From positions 1 through 23,631 of the forward strand of contig JBHJHD010000164.1 in assembly GCA_050331115.1 (NCBI GenBank): a stretch of DNA of 23,631 nt. Reading direction: 5' to 3'. The notes below the pieces were generated by a model. That model saw only the letters and a list, made by a program, of their open reading frames with translations. It was not told the origin of the DNA and searched no databases. A program made the position numbers and the translations under genes. The stretch is from JBCCAG01 sp050331115. Its GTDB lineage: Bacteria; Cyanobacteriota; Cyanobacteriia; CAKZMO01. Shown in pieces: positions 15,221 to 21,877 of this stretch (the first letter of the stretch is position 1; the number at the start of each line of letters is the position of its first letter).

Positions 15221-17896
15221 TTATTGCCAATCGCCAATCAGCAGAAACGGTGCCCAAAATCCGGGGCGAGACTGGCGATCGCCGCGCTCAATTGCCGCTA
15301 CCTGTGCGGTCTGTAGCGCCTTCGCCTTGGTAAGGTTGGCGTCGCTGAGGGCCGCGTAAAAGTCGTCTACCATGACGGCGGTGGAAAGGTCGTCGATAGA
15401 CCACAGAGACGCGATCGCACTGCGCGCCCCAGCCTGCACCGCAACCCCTGCCAGCCCTAGCGTAGCGCGCGTATCGCCGATGGCAGTTTTACAGGCGGTG
15501 AGGGTCAATAGGTCGATTTGGCGGGTGCCGCCGGTTTGCCGCAGGGCCGCCTCCAGTTGTCCAATGGTGAGCTTTTGCTTGTCGCCCGTCACCAGAAAGG
15601 TGTCCTCCGGCTCAGCGCCAAACTCGCCGTGGGTAGCCATGTGAATAATGGCGTAGTCGTTCTCCTGCAGCTCGTCCTGCAGGCTGGTTAGCGTAAAGGC
15701 GTCATTGAGCAGGCTGCGGCTGCCGGGCAGGCGCACTTTGATTTGCGCCAGCTCGCGGTCGACGCCGCGTAGCGAGGCAAACTCTTGGTTCCCTACCGTG
15801 GCGGATTCACTCAGGCCTAGGGCCAGCGCCCGCAGCTGCCGTCGGGGGGCAGGCGTTAGCGAGGTCAGCGACAGGCTGGGGGTGGTGGCGATCGCGTAGC
15901 GCTGGATGAGATATTGATCCCCATCGTAAAGGGCCGCCATAGGGATGCTGCGGAAGATGCCGTCTTGAACAAACACCAGCGTCTCCACCCCCGCCTCTTC
16001 CAAGTCTTTGGTAAAGGGAGAAATCAGCCGGTTGTACAGCGCGGTGGCTTGGGCCAGGTCGTAGCCTTCTAAGCTATATAGGCTCTCCTCCAGCCCGATG
16101 CGAAAGGCGTTTACCTCTTGGTTGAGAGTGGCCTCGTCTATCGGCAGCCACTCCACCCGCCGCCGCCCCTTGGGCAGGGTCAGGACAACGGCGGTGCGGC
16201 TGTCGGTAACAAAGGTGCTAAAGATAGCGGTATTAGGATAGCTGGCGCGGGCGGCGTCTTTGGCCGCTTCGGCGTCAATCGATGCCAGGATGATGCACTC
16301 ATCCCCAAAGTAGTTTTGCAGCTCCGCTAGCTTGAGGGAGTCGATGGCGGTGAGGGCGGCGCCGATGTTGCGGGCGGCGACGTCATTTTGTGGGGTCACC
16401 ATCTCATCGGTGGGAGCTCGCCCTAGCCGCAGCGTCGCCAGCTCCCGGTACACCGGCTCTACCGCATCGCGAAAGTCGAACTGGACGTCGCGGTCGGCTA
16501 CCAGGATGTCGCCGCGAATTTTTTCGAGGGTAGTGGTCGCCGCTTCGTAGGCGGCGATGGCGCTGTCAGCTTGCTGCTGGGCTTTGAAAATGCGGCCAGT
16601 CTGCCACTGCCAAAGGTATAGACTGTCGCGGGATTGCAGGGCTTGGTCGGCGGCCCATTCAGCGTCTTGGGTGAGCGACAGCGCTTTGGAATAGTCGCGA
16701 TCGCACTCGTATAGGTGGCCGAGCTTGCCGTAGGCAAAGGACTGTGCCCGGTAGTCGCCCGTGGCTTTAGCGGTGGCGATCGCCTGCAGCAGCAGCGCCT
16801 CTGCCTGCAGCGATCGCTGCGCCGGGAGACAGCTCGTCCCCAAAAGCGTTCCTCTGCTGGCGTCTAGGGTTTGGGTGAGGGGCAGCAGGTTGGCTAAATC
16901 AATGGCGGCATAGGCTTTGGCACGAGAGGCAGTCACCTGGTCGAGCAGGGCCACCGCCTGGCGATAGCTGCCCTGAGCCGCCGCCAGCTCTCCGGCGCGG
17001 TGGTAGACCGGAATCAAGCTGAGCCGGGCGCGTAGCTTATCCTGAGCACTTTGGGCCGCCGTCAAGCTGTCCTCGAAATAGCGGAGGGCGGTTTGGTTTT
17101 GGCTGATGGCAGTGTTCTGTAGATCTTCGGCGGCGTCGCCCCGCTGTAGCGCATCCGTAGCGCGGCGATCGCTGACGCGGCTGAGCTGCACGTAAATATT
17201 GCCCAAGCTGTTTGTGGCAGCGGCGACGTAGGCCGTGGCGTCGCTGTCTTCGGCCAGGGCCAAGCTCTCTTCCAGCCTCGCCGCCGCCTCGTCATACTTG
17301 CCCTGTAGCCGGTAGGCTTCCCCCAAGCTGCCCAGCGCCGCCGCTTCCCCCTCTCGGTCTCCCAACCCTTGGGCCATTTCCACGGCGCTGCCCTGCCGGC
17401 AGGGTTCTTCGTTGGCACCACACAACAGCCCCACTGCCTGACGATATTGCCCCAGGCGGGTGTGGGTTTGGGCCTGCTCCGTCAGCATGCGCCCCAGCTT
17501 TTGGCGATCGCCGAGCTGCGCCTGGAGCTGCACTACTTGCCGCCAGTAGGACAGCGCCTGATCGGCTTCGCCAAGGCGCTGGTGGGCGCGGGCCAGGTTT
17601 TCGAGGACGATGGCCTGATTGTCTTGGGTGCCGCCATCCTGGATGCCGCCGTCTTGATAGGTGGCTAGCGCCGCTTCCCAAAGGGCGATCGCGCTTTGGG
17701 TGTCGCCGGTTTGGTATTGCGTTACGCCTTGCTGTACCTGCTCGCGGGCGGATAGGGATGAGGCATCTTGAACGCTGGCATCTTGAGCATCGGCATCTTG
17801 GGCTGCACTAAGCTGGCCGAGGAGGAGGGTAAGGGTGAGGCCCAGGGCAAAGAGGCTGAGGGCAACACGGCGTAGGAGACGGGGCAGACGCAGCAC
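15221..17896 (-). CDS. TPR-CHAT protein: secreted, caspase-like protease candidate
   Basis: 891 aa starting at GTG (17896-17894), supported by GGGAG 8 nt upstream. Residues 1-32 are a signal peptide (ALSLFALGLTLTLLLGQLSA). TPR-type repeats occupy roughly residues 48-460, for example GSLGEAYRLQGKYDEAAARL and YGKLGHLYECDRDYSKAL. The C-terminal CHAT domain (about 590-891) belongs to the caspase/separase clan; its dyad is present as His756 in HMATHGEF and Cys802 in LTLTACKTA, followed by AGVAVQAGARSAIASLW and PFLLIGDW. CHAT proteins are cysteine peptidases, and TPRs usually bind the partner or substrate. A signal peptide places this one outside the cytoplasm. Two Gln-Asp-rich 15 bp repeat patches lie near the N-terminus. 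Target unknown. Confidence 0.92.
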   Translation of the reverse strand: MLRLPRLLRRVALSLFALGLTLTLLLGQLSAAQDADAQDASVQDASSLSAREQVQQGVTQYQTGDTQSAIALWEAALATYQDGGIQDGGTQDNQAIVLENLARAHQRLGEADQALSYWRQVVQLQAQLGDRQKLGRMLTEQAQTHTRLGQYRQAVGLLCGANEEPCRQGSAVEMAQGLGDREGEAAALGSLGEAYRLQGKYDEAAARLEESLALAEDSDATAYVAAATNSLGNIYVQLSRVSDRRATDALQRGDAAEDLQNTAISQNQTALRYFEDSLTAAQSAQDKLRARLSLIPVYHRAGELAAAQGSYRQAVALLDQVTASRAKAYAAIDLANLLPLTQTLDASRGTLLGTSCLPAQRSLQAEALLLQAIATAKATGDYRAQSFAYGKLGHLYECDRDYSKALSLTQDAEWAADQALQSRDSLYLWQWQTGRIFKAQQQADSAIAAYEAATTTLEKIRGDILVADRDVQFDFRDAVEPVYRELATLRLGRAPTDEMVTPQNDVAARNIGAALTAIDSLKLAELQNYFGDECIILASIDAEAAKDAARASYPNTAIFSTFVTDSRTAVVLTLPKGRRRVEWLPIDEATLNQEVNAFRIGLEESLYSLEGYDLAQATALYNRLISPFTKDLEEAGVETLVFVQDGIFRSIPMAALYDGDQYLIQRYAIATTPSLSLTSLTPAPRRQLRALALGLSESATVGNQEFASLRGVDRELAQIKVRLPGSRSLLNDAFTLTSLQDELQENDYAIIHMATHGEFGAEPEDTFLVTGDKQKLTIGQLEAALRQTGGTRQIDLLTLTACKTAIGDTRATLGLAGVAVQAGARSAIASLWSIDDLSTAVMVDDFYAALSDANLTKAKALQTAQVAAIERGDRQSRPGFWAPFLLIGDWQ
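17623..17658 (-). repeat. 15 bp in-frame repeat in the CHAT gene (DGGIQ/DGGTQ)
   Basis: Two 15 bp units, 17623-17637 and 17638-17652, plus the start of a third, encode QDGGIQDGGTQD between two TPR hairpins. Confidence 0.75.
17763..17807 (-). repeat. 15 bp in-frame repeat in the CHAT gene (QDA repeats)
   Basis: Three 15 bp units beginning GCATCTTG (17763, 17778, 17793) encode AAQDA-DAQDA-SVQDA immediately after the signal peptide. Confidence 0.8.
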
Positions 17897-17928
17897 GGGC
17901 TTTTCTCCCGGGGAAGGGGTTGACGTTG

Positions 17929-18006
17929 CTATTTCTTAGTCAATTCAGGCTGGAGCTGCTCCACCGCCACAATAAGCTGCTTCACCGTAATCGGGATTGA
18001 TACCAT
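17929..18006 (-). CDS. Possible 25-residue small ORF upstream of the CHAT gene
   Basis: ATG at 18006-18004 opens MVSIPITVKQLIVAVEQL... and ends at TAG 25 codons later, 32 bp before the CHAT start. GAGGGG lies 8 nt upstream of the ATG, and a TATAAT hexamer (complement of 18034-18039) lies 27 nt upstream, both well placed. The peptide looks like the amphipathic beginning of a longer cytoplasmic protein, so it may be the truncated head of a small gene or a leader peptide for the CHAT transcript. I cannot tell which. Confidence 0.35.
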   Translation of the reverse strand: MVSIPITVKQLIVAVEQLQPELTKK

Positions 18007-18033
18007 AGCCAAATCCCCTCTTTGACTTCTTGG

Positions 18034-18039
18034 ATTATA
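18034..18039 (-). promoter_or_regulatory. TATAAT -10-like box ahead of the small ORF/CHAT gene
   Basis: Perfect TATAAT on the minus strand, 27 nt before the small ORF at 18006. No good -35 at 16-18 nt, so support comes from the -10 and its position only. Confidence 0.35.
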
Positions 18040-18138
18040 GCTGCTCCGCCTTCAACCACAGCGATTCAGAACCTGCGCCTCAAAAACCGGAAAGCAGACG
18101 CACAGCAAAAACACAGCAATCGCCATTCCGCCCAAAGC

Positions 18139-18144
18139 TATAAT
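18139..18144 (+). promoter_or_regulatory. TATAAT -10-like box ahead of the broken gene
   Basis: Perfect TATAAT on the plus strand, 23 nt before the ATG at 18168. No convincing -35. Confidence 0.3.
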
Positions 18145-18167
18145 TACAGCAGTCACGCCACAGAACC

Positions 18168-18310
18168 ATGACCACCGTAGCCGTCTCCCCATCTCCGAAG
18201 GCGATACGCTGCCATCAGAGTAGAAAGTAGAACTAGACCGCTTAGTTGAAGCCGAGCTAAGAGCCGCGACAGCTCATACCACCGCGCTGATGCAGCAAAC
18301 AATTTTGTGA
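18168..18310 (+). pseudogene. Remnant of a small gene, one frameshift and one stop
   Basis: ATG at 18168 reads MTTVAVSPSP; after a frame change the sequence continues EGDTLPSE, a TAG stop, then KVELDRLVEAELRAATAHTT and LMQQTIL to a TGA at 18308. The second part has the charged heptad look of a real helical protein, which is why I call it a relic rather than noise. A GTG overlapping the stop (18307) starts a second short fragment, VNPYYMPVDGVTLNT, ending at 18354. A GTGA overlap of two small genes resembles toxin-antitoxin pairs, but no family is recognisable. Confidence 0.4.
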
Positions 18311-18363
18311 ATCCCTACTACATGCCCGTTGACGGCGTAACTCTCAACACTTGACAGACCCAG

Positions 18364-19260
18364 CTACTCAGACTCATCCCCCAGCAAAACCGCAGTCATC
18401 CCCCCAACGCAAATCAGCATAATCCCTACCGCCACCAGCCAACCCGGCGTCTCATTGAAAAACGCCCAGCCAATAATCGCCGAAAACACAACCGACGTAT
18501 ATTGAAACACGCCCACCTGATGCGGCTCCGCATAGGCAAAGGCCCGAATCAGCGCAAACTGGATACTGAGAATCGCGATCGCCGCCCCACCCAGCCACAG
18601 CCACGTCGTCGTACTGGGCATTCGTAGATTCCACACAGAAACCACGAACGCCAGCACCATACCCACCGTCAGGTAATAGAGAACTTGGGTCAGGGCGGGC
18701 TCGCTTTGATTTAGCCGCCGCACCGTCAAAAACTCCACTGCCGCCGCGATCGCCGCCGCCAGGGCCAGCAAAATTCCAGGCTCGCTAAACAGCGACGCAT
18801 CGGGCTGCACCACAACCAGCAGCCCCACAAACCCGATAGCGATCGCCGCCCATAGCTCTTGCGAAATATCTTGGCCCAGGGCAACCCAGGCGATGAGAGG
18901 AATCAAGATAGGCGTGGTGTTCAACACCACCGTCGCATTCACGAGCTCGACGAGCTGAACTGAGCTGAAAAACAGTAGAAAGCCAGACCCGCCCGCAGCA
19001 CCCCGCAGCAGGTGGAGCGGCAGTACCTCCGTCTTGAAGTCCCGTCCCCTTCGCCACGCCACAACGGGGAGCAAAATCAGCAGCGCTAAGGAAAAAATAT
19101 GCAGCGCGAACTGCGGCCCGCCGATTTCTTCTCGAACCACTTTGGCGATTGAGCCTTGCACGGTGTTCATAAAGAACGCCAGCGTCATTAGCCCCGCCCC
19201 AAGCACCAGGTTCGACTGCTGCTGGAACGCCGCTGGGCTAGAATTTTTGGCTTGCACCAT
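18364..19260 (-). CDS. EamA/DMT-family transporter
   Basis: 298 aa from the ATG at 19260, which has AGGAG 5 nt upstream; an earlier in-frame ATG at 19287 lacks one. About ten hydrophobic segments form two similar halves, each an EamA unit. Typical features are the first-half stretch LVNATVVLNTTPILIPLIAW near the end of the first repeat, and the second-half counterpart containing QVGVFQYTSVVFSAIIGW followed by FFNETP. These carriers export or import small metabolites across the inner membrane; the substrate cannot be predicted. It is on the same strand as the metalloprotease gene, but 325 bp with several palindromes separate them, so a shared operon is doubtful. Confidence 0.92.
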   Translation of the reverse strand: MVQAKNSSPAAFQQQSNLVLGAGLMTLAFFMNTVQGSIAKVVREEIGGPQFALHIFSLALLILLPVVAWRRGRDFKTEVLPLHLLRGAAGGSGFLLFFSSVQLVELVNATVVLNTTPILIPLIAWVALGQDISQELWAAIAIGFVGLLVVVQPDASLFSEPGILLALAAAIAAAVEFLTVRRLNQSEPALTQVLYYLTVGMVLAFVVSVWNLRMPSTTTWLWLGGAAIAILSIQFALIRAFAYAEPHQVGVFQYTSVVFSAIIGWAFFNETPGWLVAVGIMLICVGGMTAVLLGDESE

Positions 19261-19363
19261 AAGGTCTCCTAAAATGGCCGCTATCAAGCTGGAGCACCGC
19301 CGTCCAGCGCTTAACCGTTTCTACCACATCCGCTAGGGCGATTTCTTCTGCCTCACAGATATA

Positions 19364-19393
19364 GCAAATGTCCTGATGCATTAGGACATTTGC
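19364..19393. repeat. 30 bp near-perfect palindrome
   Basis: Arms GCAAATGTCCT (19364-19374) and AGGACATTTGC (19383-19393) are exact complements. The 8 nt between them, GATGCATT, continues the symmetry except for one mismatched pair. It lies 104-133 nt upstream of the EamA start. It could be an operator or the end of a mobile element. Confidence 0.85.
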
Positions 19394-19518
19394 GCGCCCA
19401 GTTGCCTACGAAGCGTAAGGCTTTGAGTCATTCGCATTATTCTAAGCAGCTGGGCAAACGCAATAGCCCACTTCACCACCTTTCGCTACCTCCCCCTTTA
19501 CCGATGCCACACCACGCA

Positions 19519-19557
19519 GCGCAACCGGACCAGCCCCTTGAGCCAATCCGGTTACGC
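19519..19557. repeat. Imperfect inverted repeat downstream of the metalloprotease gene
   Basis: GCGCAACCGGA (19519-19529) and TCCGGTTACGC (19547-19557) pair with one mismatch over a 17 nt loop, about 30 nt past the metalloprotease stop on its strand. No T tract. Confidence 0.55.
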
Positions 19558-19585
19558 TATTGCCGTACTTAACCAGCTGCGTTAG

Positions 19586-21082
19586 CTAGACAAACACGAA
19601 GTCCTCAGCGAGTAGGACATTCGTCGTATCTTGGACAACGCTAATCAAATCGTTCTGGTAGTAGACCAGCGTGTCCGATGCACTGCCGCCTGAGAGATTC
19701 TGGAAGCCTAGTGAGTAATCAGCCATACCGCCATGGACCTGAAACAGATCGCCCTCAACCCAGTAGAAATCTGTGACCGTCGCATAGCCTGACCCGAGGT
19801 AGTAGGCGTTGTAGACGTCGCCAAGCACAAACAAATCGCCCCCGTCACCAAAACTCTGCTGAGCAGTCTGCGCACCACTCGCGTCTCCTGTCAGAGTGTC
19901 AACCTCGCCGCTACCTCCGCCATAACCGTTGAGGGTATCGCTGCCCGCGCCGCCAATCAGCGTGTCGTTGCCGCTCTCGCCGTAGATCGTGTCGTTACCA
20001 GTCCAGCCGTTGATAGAATCATCACCGGTATATCCGTAGAGGGTATCATTTCCAGGCCCCGCATAGATGTTGTCATTACCAATCCAGCCGTCGATATAGT
20101 CGTTTCCCGCCCCACCTGTCAACGAGTTGCCAACCTCATTACCAATAATAGTATCGTTTCCAAAGCCGCCGATAGCCTGTTCAATATCGACGCCATTTGC
20201 AATAGTAAAGCCGCCGTAAACGCCTTCAACCGAAGAGATATAACCCCCCGCACTTGCCCCCACCAAAGGGGCTTCATTTAGATTGATTGTTGCGTCAGCC
20301 GCTGCGGTGGCGGCTGAAATGGCGTCGTAGCCGCCCGCATCCCAGATAGAAGAGTAGAAGGTGCCTGACGCATTATCCGTAGGCAAAACGTAGGTGTCAT
20401 TTCCTGTGTTGTAGGCCATATTGGCACCATACAGATGTTGAATGGCGGCAATATCGAGCGCCATTGGCGTGCCTTGGTATCCATATTCTGAGCCGTCGAA
20501 AAGATCGTTGTCTTCCAATCCATCGTTGTAAGACATCGTGGTCCAGATCCCCTGATTTATGCCATAGTCTCCAGTATCTTCAGAATCATATACGCTATGA
20601 AAAATGCTCGACCCACCTCCGTCATCGTGGGGATGGGCAAGCCCTAGACCGTGACCAAGCTCATGAAGCAGCGTAACAAATCCATAGCCTCCCTGCTGCA
20701 AGCCAGCCGAGTTCCAGCCAGTTCCTTGCCAATTAAAGTAGCCGATGCCTTCACCAAAGGTTTCAGGGGGGTTGAACCCTCCCAGGTTATGGTCAAGCTC
20801 AAAATCGTTAACCAAAATAAAACCCAGATCAGCATTGTTAGCATCATCAGCGGTTTTAATAAAGTTTATGTCTGCTACATTTGACCAGGTTTCCAATGCT
20901 AGCTGCATGGCTTCAATTTCATAACCGAACCATTCAGTATCGATAAGGTCATAGTCATCGTATGAGTCGTCTAAAGACGCGTCGCTCCAAAAAGAGTAGG
21001 TAATCGGGTTAGAGTCCCAATGATTTCCTCCCCATAGAATTCCATCAATGTAAACGTTTCCGGTGAGTGAAGTAGTAGCCAT
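19586..21082 (-). CDS. Serralysin-like (M10) metalloprotease with RTX calcium-binding repeats
   Basis: 498 aa. AAGGAGG 6 nt upstream fixes the ATG at 21082. The zinc motif HELGHGLGLAH is at 140-150, followed by Pro151, and the Met-turn TTMSYND has Met183: the metzincin/serralysin signature. Residues 306-385 hold about seven glycine/aspartate nonapeptides (GGAGNDYID, GPGNDTLYG, GESGNDTLI), the RTX calcium-binding beta-roll. There is no N-terminal signal peptide; the C-terminus LLAEDFVFV fits a type I secretion signal. The usual propeptide is short or absent. It should therefore be exported directly to the medium by an ABC exporter that is not in the window. The gene is visibly less GC-rich than its neighbours and has no HIP1 site, suggesting acquisition. 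Confidence 0.93.
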   Translation of the reverse strand: MATTSLTGNVYIDGILWGGNHWDSNPITYSFWSDASLDDSYDDYDLIDTEWFGYEIEAMQLALETWSNVADINFIKTADDANNADLGFILVNDFELDHNLGGFNPPETFGEGIGYFNWQGTGWNSAGLQQGGYGFVTLLHELGHGLGLAHPHDDGGGSSIFHSVYDSEDTGDYGINQGIWTTMSYNDGLEDNDLFDGSEYGYQGTPMALDIAAIQHLYGANMAYNTGNDTYVLPTDNASGTFYSSIWDAGGYDAISAATAAADATINLNEAPLVGASAGGYISSVEGVYGGFTIANGVDIEQAIGGFGNDTIIGNEVGNSLTGGAGNDYIDGWIGNDNIYAGPGNDTLYGYTGDDSINGWTGNDTIYGESGNDTLIGGAGSDTLNGYGGGSGEVDTLTGDASGAQTAQQSFGDGGDLFVLGDVYNAYYLGSGYATVTDFYWVEGDLFQVHGGMADYSLGFQNLSGGSASDTLVYYQNDLISVVQDTTNVLLAEDFVFV

Positions 21083-21088
21083 AATGGT

Positions 21089-21095
21089 CCTCCTT
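21089..21095 (-). promoter_or_regulatory. Strong ribosome binding site of the metalloprotease gene
   Basis: AAGGAGG on the minus strand with a 6 nt spacer: the best Shine-Dalgarno in the window. Confidence 0.85.
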
Positions 21096-21239
21096 TTTAA
21101 ATCTAAGGCCTGTTGAAAGTCTTGGTGGATAGTTGATCCCCCTTACAACTAAGAGGATGCTTTAAAAGCATTGGTTAAAGCGTTATGCTCCTGCTTCACC
21201 CCCTTAGTCCCCCCTTGCAAAGAGGGGAAATTAGGTTCT

Positions 21240-21283
21240 CCCCCTTAAGCTTTGGCGTTAGCCTGCCCGCAGGGCGTAGGGGA
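21240..21283 (+). repeat. Dispersed repeat, copy 1
   Basis: A ~44 bp element starting CCCCCTT and containing GCTTTGGCG, then the hairpin-forming GCCTGCCCGCAGGGCGTAGG (21261-21280). It matches the reverse complement of 21771-21812 with few differences. Confidence 0.7.
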
Positions 21284-21614
21284 GCTAGAGGGGGTAATGC
21301 AGAACTTTTTACACTTTTCAAACGCCCTCTAAAACTTACAGCTGCCCTCGTAAGCTTCCACGTGCAGTAGCTGTAGTTTAAGTTTGTAGTTTTCTGTCAA
21401 TGCCTTGTCTATTTCTGCCTCCATAAAATGGCAGAAGACCAAAGTAGCTATTCCGTTAAATCTTTTTATTTTTGGTATTCAGACGATGAGAAACGCGCAA
21501 TCGCTTGGAGGCAATACCAAAGAAGCAATTATTACCTGGTCTATCGGCTGCAGAGGTCTGTCTGACATGACCGATAGCTGGTATAGCTGAAACAGCAATT
21601 CCGTCGCCAATCCG

Positions 21615-21770
21615 TGAAAACACCGTGTACCATGTTCTGTGGTGGCCGCCACTTGCCTGCCCTTATCGCCAGTCGCGTGGCGGAACCATCAGGAAGACGA
21701 GCGTCTCACGACTGCGGAATACCGAATGAATATGAAGATGCCCATCATGGCTCACCCCTAGCTGTCGCCA
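21615..21770 (+). pseudogene. Possible fossil of an IS200/IS605 TnpA transposase
   Basis: One frame reads NTVYHVLWW then CPYRQS, resembling the TnpA start YHVLWCPKYRR. A neighbouring frame reads SRVAEPSGRRASHDC and NEYED, resembling the RVAERLRE-type helix, and ATGCCCATCATGG lies where the HUH motif (MPDHVH) would fall. Several frame changes are needed, so this is a weak reading. Confidence 0.25.
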
Positions 21771-21812
21771 TCCCCTACGCCCTTCGGGCAGGCTTCGCCA
21801 AAAGCAAGGGGG
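21771..21812 (-). repeat. Dispersed repeat, copy 2 (inverted)
   Basis: CCTACGCCCTTCGGGCAGGC (21774-21793) is the reverse complement of the copy 1 core apart from one base, and the similarity continues through GCCAAAAGC to GGGGG. Confidence 0.7.
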
Positions 21813-21877
21813 ATTACAGGGGGATCTCAATATGCGCAACTACATGTGAAAAAGTTTAAAACCTGGACAAACCTGTG

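Larger units (their letters stand above)
19261..19585. other. Palindrome-rich intergenic gap between metalloprotease and EamA genes
   Basis: 325 bp with no supported gene. It contains the AGGAG of the EamA gene (complement of 19266-19270), a near-perfect 30 bp palindrome, and two imperfect inverted repeats: arms 19390-19405/19446-19463 and 19519-19529/19547-19557. None is followed by a T tract, so they are not ordinary terminators. Confidence 0.6.
21083..21877. other. 0.8 kb repeat- and relic-rich intergenic gap
   Basis: No intact gene. It separates the divergent metalloprotease and TpsA genes. From left to right it holds the protease ribosome-binding site, a 15 bp palindrome (ATGCTTT-A-AAAGCAT, 21157-21171), C/G-rich CCCCCTT-type stretches, two inverted copies of a dispersed repeat (21240-21283 and 21771-21812), and a possible transposase fossil. 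The composition suggests an insertion graveyard. Confidence 0.6.

Noticed and set aside
19390..19572. A 60-codon open frame in the palindrome-rich gap
   Set aside because: It covers the inverted repeats and has no ribosome-binding site or recognisable motif.
21614..21859. An 81-codon open frame as a real gene
   Set aside because: It spans the dispersed repeat and frames from the possible transposase fossil, has no ribosome-binding site and no coherent domain.
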